Source of the DNA: Uloborus plumipes
Taxonomy: Eukaryota; Arthropoda; Arachnida; Araneae; Uloboridae
Reading direction: 5' to 3'
Length of the DNA stretch: 64,000 nt
Assembly: GCA_038373865.1 (NCBI GenBank)
Contig: JAXGGA010006490.1
Location: 1 to 64,000, forward strand
The notes below the pieces were generated by a model. That model saw nothing but the letters and a program-made list of their open reading frames with translations, did not search any database and had not been told where the DNA came from. Shown piece by piece: positions 12,701 through 24,700 of the stretch (its first letter is position 1; the number at the start of each line of letters is the position of its first letter). Both the position numbers and the translations under genes were made by a program.

Positions 12701-15700
12701 ACAAATGATATAAAATAAAGCATTAAATCACGAGATTTTCATTTTATTTAATAAAGTTTAATCATCTATTGCAAAAGACCAGAACCTTTTTCAACATTCA
12801 TATCCCTTTTTGTTTAAATCTACGAGTATCTCCAACAAAAAGTTTAGTTTAACTAATATAATATATATTATTGAAAGTTTAATTATTTATAGGCTATTTA
12901 AATTAAATGCAATTTTACTTAATAGACATTTAATTAAAGTTGGTATTAATAAGACAAAATATTTAAAGTCTTAGAAATATTTAGTGGGAATACTAGGTTT
13001 GGTTTTATTCACAAACATCATCTATGTTTGACTCCAACTTGGTCAAATATCGCAGTAAATTAACTTCAACACTAAGCTTGCTTCTGTCCTTGCTCATCAG
13101 ATAAATTAAATTTGAAAATCCTTTTCACACAATAAGTGGTTGTAAACCCCAGAAGGTAGATCACAGCAAAGACTACTAGTTATTTTGCAATGCCAATCCA
13201 GAAGTTTATGAGCAGAGTATTACAATTCTTTTCTTACAGTGTAGATGCACACAGAGTTTGTCAAAGGGTTCCCAGCTCAAAAAAACCCACCCGAGTTTTT
13301 TCGAGCTGGCTTTCTCCTACGAGCCACCGATGCATATATACCAGCAAAGCCCGAGAGAAAGTCTAATTCCACACCCTAGAGACCAGGGCTACATTTATTG
13401 TGTTAAAAATATTCAATTTTGGTTTCTTTTTTTCGCTGCCAATTCTTGAAACTTAAAACTCCCACAGCTTAATAATTTTTAAACGGCGATAAATTCCTGA
13501 TTTAAAAACCAATTTTATTATGAAAATGAAAATATGATTTGAAACTTTTAACAGTAGCAGTTTTAAAGTACCAACACATATATTTAGGATTGCTTTAAGA
13601 GGAGGGTGGATATTGAATTAAATCCGAAATTGTATTTAGTATTATGTTTAGAAAGTCGCTTTTAAAGGCTGGTTGCTGTCTATGATAATTTTTAGACACT
13701 AAACTGTTCAACCTCTGAAAATATAGAATGCTTTTTAGTTTATTTATTATTTCAAGGAAAACTAACAGACAAATTTTGCTCAAAAAATTATACAAACGAC
13801 CATTTCACGAAAACGCCACCATGTTGTCCCGCATGTGATGCTCATATATTTCTTTGCAAAGCAGTAGTTTTGAGAGAAAATGAGCAAAGTTTTCTGCCTA
13901 AAAAATCCTTCACAGATTTATGATTTCTCAACCAACAAAATTTCGTTCATTACCTTTTCTAATCACTACTTTCTAATGAAATACACGAGCGAGTACTGCA
14001 GTTATGATGCCACTTGAAATCGAATTCCTTGAATCTACACTTGCATTAATTTTTCTTGAAAAACAATTCAAGAAACTGCATTAAAAGCTCATAACTTTTG
14101 TAGTTTCTCAAAAAGTGGAAATTTACAGATTAACTTTTTCAATGAAAGCTGTAGTGTGCAAAAATGTTATGTGTTGCTCATTCTTGTTAATATACGTTCA
14201 TGCTTAAAATCCTCTTCAATTGTAAATGTTTAATAATTCTGTTTAAATTTTAATACTCTAATAAACTAAAAAAAAACATCCATTTCTGATTTGCAGCATC
14301 TGGAAGTCAGATGAATATGCGTGGGGTGTTTCTCCACGTTATGGCAGATGCCTTGGGGTCAGTCATTGTTATTATCAGCGCACTCATTATTTGGCTGACA
14401 GATTGGGAGTATCGTTTTTACGTCGATCCTGCATTGAGGTATATTTAGTATCTATTCTCCCCCCCCCCTTTTTAATGTTATATCTAATGTTAAAGCCAGT
14501 GATTTATTTCTATCTTCTTTTTTTTAAAACAGCATCATCATGGTCATTCTCATCATGAGATCGACTTGGCCTTTGTGTAAGTTTATCATTTTCTAATCCT
14601 TTGATGAATGTTTTTCTGTCCTTATAGTACCAAATGAGCCCCAAAATACATTCTGATTGTATGTTTTCTAAATCTTGATTTTGGTGGAAAGTTTCTGAAT
14701 TTTGACTTGGATTTTTTACCCAGGAGTTTTAAGTCTACAGATTTAAATTTTAAAAAAATTTTATTTGTAATAAAAGTGATTCCAATGAAAATATAATAAA
14801 TGTGAAAATTGTAGTTACAAGTTCTAAATAATTAAAATAAAATTTTTTTTAAATGGACATTTAACCCATTAAACGCCGCTATATGAACCACATTAAAAAT
14901 ATCTTAATTTTTGTATGTTTTGAGGTTCAATACACATCGACAACCATATGTAACTTCAATTTTTCAAAAATATTTATTTAGTCATGAGATATGGTATGGT
15001 CCCAAAATGGGAGACTTGGCGTTTAATGGGGATAACATAATTATATTTTCTTCAATAGTGAAGATCGAATAAAATCTAGCTAAAACTGGTTAGAAAACAT
15101 AAAAACTAGTTTTGTGCAGTTAGCAAAGTTAACTATTAATACCTCACTTTTTTATTATCAAGTTGATATCTTATTTAATCCATATAAAAGCTTTGAAGTA
15201 AAAAACATGTAAGTTTTTGCATATTCTAAACATCACATTTTTTCATGAAACGGAAATTGTTCCTAATAATTTTTAACTTTTTAACCTGAAGCCTTAATAT
15301 TTTCATGTACCACAATGAAGAAATAAAAACTTCAAATTAACCCTGCCGGGAATCAAGTAAATGTAGTCTGTAAATGAAAATGACTGTAACCCTAGACAAG
15401 TATAAAACAAAACTAAGAAATTTTTGAGCAGCACAACTTTATATTACTTTCCTCATAGGCGAGGTTCATTGATTTATTTTTTCTGCTGTGTACCTATTGT
15501 ATACTTCGCAGCATGTTGGATAACATGTTTCATAATTTACAATATCAGAATGTTTTTTGGACAAAAAAAACTGTTTTTTTTTTGTTGAAGTAGAGGTACA
15601 AGTAAGGATTTCAGTTTCTCCAATTTCGTATCAAAACCTGCAATAATTCCTAAAAATTCAACTTGATTTTTTTATCCAATTATATTTATGATCTAAGCAA

Positions 15701-18700
15701 TAGCCATGACGACTTTCCTTCTCAATTATCTGATCAGAGTATAGTAGGGGCGACCAAGTGGTACTGCACTCATTTTCTGGTACTGCGCTACAATTTGTTG
15801 TCTCTGGCTTGTCTAAAGCTTGCTGCGAAGTCAAGAAATTTAACACCATTTTTGATGTTAAGAAATTTAAAAAAAAATGTATTTTTGAAATTGAACTTCC
15901 CTTACTGAACCTGAATGTCACTTACCAAGAATTTAGAAGGAAGGCCTCACCCCCTCTTCTTAGGGGTGCCCACGAAGGACGGGAAAGGAGCTTGATGTCT
16001 CAGACTGTGCCAATGCATTTTTGAGGGGGAGAGAGGGGGCGGTTCGAATGATTCAGATATCATTATAGGGGAGAATCCTTCTTTAGGGAGATGACCCATT
16101 GTACTTGGGCATGACTGACCATTGCTTATCTAGAACATTGTACAGAATGAGTGGAATATCACCTTTTCTGAGAAAAACACCTGCTTTTGAACAACAAAAG
16201 AGAGCCCGGAAATACCTCTTCATGACAAAAGAGAGCTTACTATGTTCAAATACAAAGGGGGTGACCTTCAACAGCAAATGAAACGAGCAGTGAGTTTATT
16301 CATGCAAAGTGAGCGAGATTTTAATTCTGCTTTCTTGAGATGTGTTCTTCTAGTCAGAACCCGCCAAGTGTCCCATTTTGGGACCTTCGTAAATAAACAG
16401 CTATAAAACCCTTTCAAATTATTTTTCTTGACCCCTGCTTATTAGGACTTGAAAAGAGATCTCTTGTGATTTATTTTCAATGTTTTTAAACGCCTGCATT
16501 CGATTTAGTTATTTTTAAGGATTTTTTTTTTCCTTATAAAGTAAAAATCAGACTTTTCTCCTAAATTAACTATTTTTTAAAAAATAGAAATTAAGTTTCA
16601 ATTTTTTTGAAAAAAATACCAATCAAGTTAGGCACTTTGTTGGTTAATAACAAACACTTTCAAGAAATATATCTCAAGTACTTGCGAAGGAAAAAAATCG
16701 TAACCTAAGGTTCCCAAAAAGGGAGACTTGGCGCTTAATGGGTTAATTGAAATTGATCCTATGCACTGTGATCAATACAAGATTTTTAAAAATGTACGGA
16801 AGTAAAAAGTTGCAGGAAAGAGCAGCCCCTTTTATTAAAAACTTTTAAATATGTAAATAACGATAGTTTTACTTTTGCAATAATAAACTTTCTAAATTAT
16901 ACAATGTTTTTCCTGCTCATTTTATCTAAAACAAAAATGAAAATTTACAAGTTTAAAAATTGGGGAGCAATTGCATAATTAGTTCTTATGAATAAGGTTC
17001 AACTAGTGCTTGTAAGATGACAACTGATGGTCTCCAAAGCCTGCATTGTTAGTAAGGGCTAATTTAAGGCTTTGGCGCTTGGGAGGGAGGGGGGTGAAAC
17101 TTACTTCTCAATTAAAAATAAATATGAAATTTACCCATTAGGAACTGCTGTCTGTATACAGCAGCCATGACCCGCAAAAACCACCACTCTTCCTGTAAAA
17201 CTTGTCAATTTACGCAACTCTGTTTCTGAGTCGGGCCAGGGTAGTTTCTGACTAAGCTGGCATGGCCTCTCATCATGTCTTTGGACCAGACCTTGAGGGT
17301 CTCCCTCCTGGCCTCGAGGGTTTTTAGGTACCGGTTTGTCATGTCAAACATATGTGTACTATTTTGCAATTCTTTTGCACAGTGAAGCCATATGGCCCTG
17401 TATACTATAGTGATAAATTAGTGTGTTACAATATTTCAGTGCTATTCATTGCCCATAATATGACTAACACATTGTCCCTTTGTCTGTATATGTCCCATTT
17501 TCCAACCAGACTGGTACATGCAAGAAAAAAAATAATTGCTGTGTTTTTTTTGACCCAACCCTTGTATTTGCAGACATCTGTTCAAATAAATTACATTTTG
17601 CTTTTTATTTAGAATACCTTTTAGTCTATATTCTATACTCTTGATTGATCTAGATTATGAAATGTTCCCATGACTCCTTTTGTCTAGGTGAAAGAGAAAG
17701 GTCCTTAGGAAAGCTGGTGTACTTTCATCATTATATTAAAAAATACTTGAATATTATACAATTCCATCTTGCAAAAAACTATTTTAGGGTGAATTTATCC
17801 TCTTACAAGACCCTGGGTCTATTATAAGTCTTTGATGATCTCTTATTTTGTATTGTAATAAATGCAAGTCATTCTTCGATATCTGCTGCAGAACACAACT
17901 TCAATGTATTGTTCAGTAAAATACTGAAATTTAACTGGGGAAACTGAAATTCTAACTAAACTGAACTTCTACTGAAATTTTATGGGGGATGAGCATTTTA
18001 GCACAGCTAAAATGCTCATCCCCCATCGCCCAGTGGCAGAAAGTTTTGTAGCTGTCTGCGACAAACTTTGATAATTTCATTATCTGTCTGCAAATTTTGA
18101 GTGCAATTTTAATATACTAGTCACATATTAAATAAGTATAATTTAATAACTATAATTTGTAGCACTTTATCTAAAATGTTGCAAGCATCTCGTGCATTCT
18201 TTTTAATTTTGTTTCTTATAAGTTCTGACATGTTGAGCATGTTACTCAAAAAAGAAAAAGTAGGAAAAGATGAAAATCTGATAAAAGATTTCAAAAATTT
18301 GAGCACTTCTTCAAAAAATTTCTCTTACGTATTTCACAGGAAAAAACAAGATTGGTACAAAACAGGGTTGGGGTTTTGGACGTCCAAAACTGGTTTTGGA
18401 CAAGACAGGTGGGTTTTACTGTTCAAAACTGTCGAAAACTGTCCAAAAGTGTCTTAAACTGTCCAAAAGTGTCTTAAACTGTCTAAAGCATGGCAAAAGG
18501 GTTTTAAGCTGACTAATTTCTATTAGCTGTAATATTGATAATGCATACATCTGAGTTTCTTAGTGTTAATTAGTTGTAATTAATTAAAATTTGACAATAT
18601 TTAATTATATTAGTAATTTTAATATACGTTAAAAAATGAACAATTTACTCATTTACAATTTACCACATCATAAAAATTTCATAAAATAGGAATTGGTAGT

Positions 18701-21700
18701 ACTGTCAAAAAAACACTCTTGAAGCAGATAATTTCAGCTCCATTTGTAACTCAAAATGTGTAAAACTGAAGTCTTTTGTGGTTTCTTTACAATAATGTTT
18801 TCAGTGATGTTCAAATAATTTTTTTAACCTTAGATTTAAGAATAATAAACTGATAATAAAATGTTTTTCACTACTCAAGAATTTTTTTTTTTTTTTTTGA
18901 TTTTTGTTTTTAATACTGTGTATTTTGTTTCTAACAATATATATATGAAGGGATCGGGCGTAAATAGTGGTATCTGACAAACTCGAAAAGACGTATTGTT
19001 TCAAATTAAAGAAAGAAAAATCACTTGTAAAAATGTAATTAAATATATCCGAGACACACAGCACTTAATCAATATACCGACTTCATTTTTTAAATAGAAA
19101 AAACTTGCTACACATACAAAAAATGCAGAATATCATAAAAGTATTGTACAAGAAGCAATTACTGAAGCGAAAACAGAATTCAATTGTGAAGTAAAAGCTG
19201 TAGTGACAGATAATGCTCGAGTTATGGAAAAAGCAAAAGAACAGTCGTTTGAAGAGGATAACAGCTTAATAGTTTACGGCTGCAATGCACATTACTTGAA
19301 TTTATTAGGACAAGATATCACACCAACTCAAATAATGAAGAACATTGTAAAGGTTCAAAAGTATTTTCGAAATCACCACATACCCAGTGTGCCCTGCTAA
19401 AAGAAATGCCCAACTCAGTAAAACCCCAGCTACCAGGAGAGACTCAATGGAAAAGCCAAGTTACCTGCATTGAAGGTTTTCCTCGCAATAAACCAGCATA
19501 TCAAAAAATTGTTGAAGAACATGAAAAAGACATAGACAAAGACATTGCCAATCTTATTAATAATTATAATTTGTTATTAGATTAGTATCAGCTGAAAATC
19601 TTATATGTTTTATGTACATATTTAAATGTTTACATTAAATAAATTAAGTCTTAACTTCAAGTATAATTTTGTGCTTTTGATATTTGTTCAAAATATAAAA
19701 TTGTACTAAAAATGTAGTTTTGGACAGTTTAGGACAGTTTTGGACACATGGGTTTTGGACAGGACGGTTTAAACCATGGTTTAAACCGTGGTTTTTACCG
19801 TTCTGTCCAAAACCTTGCCAACCCTGGTACAAAAGTATAAAAAAGTTTAAACTTTAATTTTTATTAATGGGTGGGGGGGGGGGCATAAGTTTGCATCCTT
19901 TCACTTATCCAGGTTTATAAAACCCATTGTTTCAGTTTATAATGAAGTTTTTTCTGTTTGTTTCATCAGCTATTTCATTAATCTTCTAAAATTCTATTTT
20001 GATATCTTTAACATTTTCTGAGGTTTTTATTTATTTATTTTTTACGTAAGAGCTGTTGCATTATGACATGGTTTAAGACAAGACATTTTTATACTATGGT
20101 TTTTTTAATGAAATCAAAAAGCTTTTTTTTAAAATGTTCAGAATAATTTAGAATCTGAGACAAAAATGTATTGAGCTGTTTTTGCAGGTATTATCAGTCA
20201 CAAACTTGAATTTGATAAATATTTTAAAGAAAAAAAAGGGGAGACTTTAAAATAGGACTTGAAAGGAAGGGCACTCCAGTGATCAAACTATTGATTTTTA
20301 TTTTAATGATCCATAGCTTAAAAAAGCAAAGCAAAGTTTCGGGCGCCATGTTTGCCCACGGTACAAAGAAAGCTTGCAAATTTTTTTTTTCATAGAAAAA
20401 CGGACAAAAATCGAAGGGGGGGGGGAGGATATCATGTAAATGAATGAAAAATAAAATATAGCTGTATTTCAAGTAAAAAATAACCCCAGTGAAATGAAAC
20501 ACACCTGCTCTAAAGTGCAAAAGAGCTGTAAGAAAGGTTTTGGGCGCCATGTTTGGCCACAGCACAAGATTTTTTTTTATTTTTTGAATATCCCGTTTTT
20601 TAAAAAAAAATTCTCCCCAGCGGCTAAATGGGGAGGAAAAAGAAGCCCCTTAGTCAAAGAATGCTCAAGAGGGGAAAAAATTTGGCCGAAAGTTGCGGAC
20701 AACTTTTCTAAGTTGTTTTTATTAGTGCAGACAAAACTGTCTGCAAGAGGGTTTCACTGGCGGCGACAATGTCGCGGTGTTTCTGCCACTGGGCCCCATC
20801 GTATCCAAGTCTGACTTTAAAAAAAAAACTACTTCCAATTATCCATGGATATCCATGATTGTTCATACTTACAAAAAAAAAAGAAAAAAAAAGGATGATT
20901 CACTGAATGTTGATAAATGCACCCATTTTAATTGAACCAGTGCAAAATCTATTTTTAGACATTCTATTGTTTCTTTCTTTTCTGCCCTTCCAATTACATC
21001 AAACTTTCCAAGGTCACCAAAGCTTGACTAGTTAAAATGTGGATTTTATATCTACACTACTTACTGCTTTAGATCTACTCTACTTAAGCGTATAAACCAG
21101 TGGCCAGACACTTTCATTGCTGTGTTAACACAACTTTATGCATTACGATTGAATTTATTTCACATTTCACTCATTTGATTTAGATAATGAGTCAATATCA
21201 GACAAAAGTGACTATTTTCTCCTTTTTCTTTCTTTATAGTGGTTGAATCAGCTTTGATTTTACTTCAAACTGTGCCCACACACATTCAAGTGGATTCTCT
21301 GCAAAAGAAGTTGCTTCAGGAAGTAAGCTCTTGCACCTGATCTCTCATTTAATTGTGTTAATAGAAAGTTATTAGCAGAACTGAACGCTTTATACCTCAA
21401 CAACTCCTATTTGAAAAAAAAAAAAAAGACATGCATTAGAATACATCGTTCTAAATTCTTATTGTTAAATAAAACGTTACATCAGTAATGAAGCAAAATG
21501 ATTGTTACATTTCTACAACAATAAGAAAACTAACAGTTTTAAGCTCTCAAAATTTTGATTTATGCAGAAGCAGTTTATATGAATGCTTTGCATTTTAGGT
21601 ATATGCATCATTTTCTCTTGTAGATTATTTTATTAATGTAATTAGCTAACAATAAAAACCCAGACAGGTTCTTGCCAAAAATATTACTTCCGGCAAAGTT

Positions 21701-24700
21701 CAATTCAGCTTAGACGAAAATTGATTTCTGGTAAAAATACTTTATCTGCCCAATTCCCGCACTACAAAAAAGTTAAATACTTTTTGAAGCACTGTGATTA
21801 AAAGTAATAATTAACCTAACCGTAGTTTATCAGTGTATCAAAACACGTTAAAAAAGCAAATTAAAAAGAACCATGGAGAAAACTTATTGTACAGATACTA
21901 ATGTTCAGGCCGACTACCCAACTTTTTGAAAGAGATGAAAAACCTGCATTTAGATCGTCCCAAATTTTCATGCTTTTTTCTTTTTGCAAATAAATTGATT
22001 CTGAAGAAAGAAAGTGAAACATTATAATCAAGTTTGCAATCTAAAATGTGCAATGTTCATATTGGTGTATAAAAAAAAAAGTTCTGAATCGGGATTTTTG
22101 CAAATATAAATTTTTTGAAATGTTTCTTTTATTCTGAACTTTCATCAATAAAATACATGTTTTTATTTTTTGCTTTCTTATTATTCTTTTCTTGAAAACA
22201 AGTTACTACTAATCAACTAAACAGAAAATTTGCAGATAAGGAAGTTGGCTTTCTCCGCTTTTTTCATATGGTCAACCTTTTGCTGTAATTTGTTTTCAAT
22301 TAAGAATTAGATAATTTAGAACCATATCAGAATGTGTTGGAATATTTATTTAATGTTTGGGTAAAAGATCTGGATTAAAATTAAGAGAAGATTTTTAAAA
22401 AAGCTGATTGTAAACACTGCATCGACAAAAATACTTCCATTGATCTTCATTGGGCACCATAATTTGACTAGGATCAGCCCAGAGCCTATTGCTGGTTGTC
22501 ACATTTGTGTTTATTCAAAAAAGCTTTTTAAACATGTAAACACAGCATTTTTCTCATTACTCTGTGTGTGTTTGTTTGTTTCCTTGGAAATTCATTGAAT
22601 CAGTTACAAACAAACCAACACACGTTTCTCCATTAGAAAACTATTTGCTTTTTATATTGATTTGATTTATTCATTTCAGAATTGTTTTCATTATTTTACA
22701 AAATGTATAGAAAGTTCAACCCTTATGTTATTCTCTTTTTGTTTTTAGATTATTGAAATAGTTTTAATAGGAAAGTAGGCTAAAAAAGATTGATTCAAAA
22801 TATAAACTTTACAATATTATTAATAATTTTGTGAAAGCCATAATATCCCAAATATTTCCTTTTATTTCATTTTCATGCTGTTAATTTTATTTTGGATTGA
22901 TATTTTTTTTATATTTCTCAAAGTATTTTTTTGTAAATTCTTTCTTAATTGTATTTTTGTGCAATTATTTTTTTTTTTTTTACAAAATAGTCATATTTTC
23001 ATGAAAGTAAACAAATTCTTAGATAAAATATTTAACTTTTTTGAATAAACCCTTATGGTCTTAATTTTACTGATTTTATGGTTTTAATTTTACCCTTGTG
23101 TGTTTAGGTTGTAAGTTTGCAACAGTGGGACAATATTTTTATCATTTTCAGATTGATGGCGTGCTGGCAGTACATGAATTCCATGTCTGGCAATTGGCTG
23201 GCGAACGCATCATCGCCTCTGCTCATATTCGTTGCCGCAACTTAGTGGACTATATGCAGATTGCAGAGAAAGTAAAAGAATTTTTCCACAATGAAGGTAT
23301 CCATTCCACAACAATACAGCCAGAGTTTGTGGACATGCCCTCGGTAAATGGCCTTTTGTTAAAAATATGAATGGTGTTTTTCTTAAGGAAACTTACATAT
23401 TTAATGGTTATAAAAAATAAGTGTAATAAAACTTTTACATAACTCTAAAGTTAAAAATGATATGTTAAGAGACAAACTGACTTAAAATTAAATTTTTGGT
23501 GTAAAATTGACTTTCGTGCTAAGAATTTTACTGTATCAAATCAACCAAACAGCTACTTGCTACTCGACTGACAGACCAAAATCACTGACAACTTAATGTT
23601 AGTTGTGTTTAAAACAAGACCCATGGACTATGCATGAAAAAAAATTTAAATTTTGGCCATTATTTTTTCTCAAATCAAAATTCAATTCGAAAGCTTTTAG
23701 AAGTTTTTAATCAAAACTTTTTCAATAGTTAATTTGTTCAAATTTTAGAACTATCAATTAAGAAATCTTTTACTTTTGAAAATAAAGGTTTTGTGAAAAA
23801 TATTTCGCCTTTAGTTACGTATTTCTTTTCACTATTAGTGAGTCAAATAAAACATTTTAAAAAGGTTTAATCTGTCCTTCTTTCTAGGCATCTCAACCCA
23901 CAGTTAACTAATAAAAAGTACTTTACATTTCATACATACTTCTTGTCACAGTTGTTACTTTTTTAAAACATTTTTGTCCCCTATCCTCCTTTTTTGGCAC
24001 ATTGTGTGACACTTCACCATACTTGTATGTGTGGTACACTTCACATACCCTTCCCCTTGTCATATGTCATGCTGTTTTACATAAACATATTCTTACACAA
24101 AAAAATGTGAGATGTTCCACTTCTTGTTACCCCATCCTTCCCCTTGTCACTGACCCACAATCACATGAAATTCTGCTCCCCTCAAATTGTGATGTGACAT
24201 CATTTGACCCCTGAGCTCAGGGGCAGATACAGAAATAGTTTTTGGGAGGGTCCCAGAAAAGTAAAAAGTGCTCTTCTACAGTCCCCCTCCCCCCCTCTAT
24301 TAAATATATTATGTAAAGATGTTGTCATGAAGCTCTTAAATTTTTTTTTAAATAGCTCTTAAAGTTAAAAATGTACTTAAAAGTAAGGAAGCATTACATA
24401 CTGATTTACTTCTGATGTGTAGGGTGAAATGTCTTTTTATACATTTCATGCCAATTATCTACCACACCTTGCATAATTTCACTAAAATAGTATAATAATG
24501 CACGATATTACTTAGAAAATGTTGTCATAATGATTAAAGCAAGAGGTTATTAAAACAGGATATAAACTTTTTTTCTATTAAAAGAAGAATTGATAAACAA
24601 ATCATGATATTATGCAGCCCTTGAATTCAAAGCTCGGGACAATTATGCATTGTATTCTTTTACACTCTGCGCATACTACAATAATACTCCCATAGCAAAT

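Noticed and set aside
16099..16281. Small reading frame with a basic segment (QQKRARKYL)
   Set aside because: No recognisable domain, surrounded by repeat DNA in an intron; too short to support.
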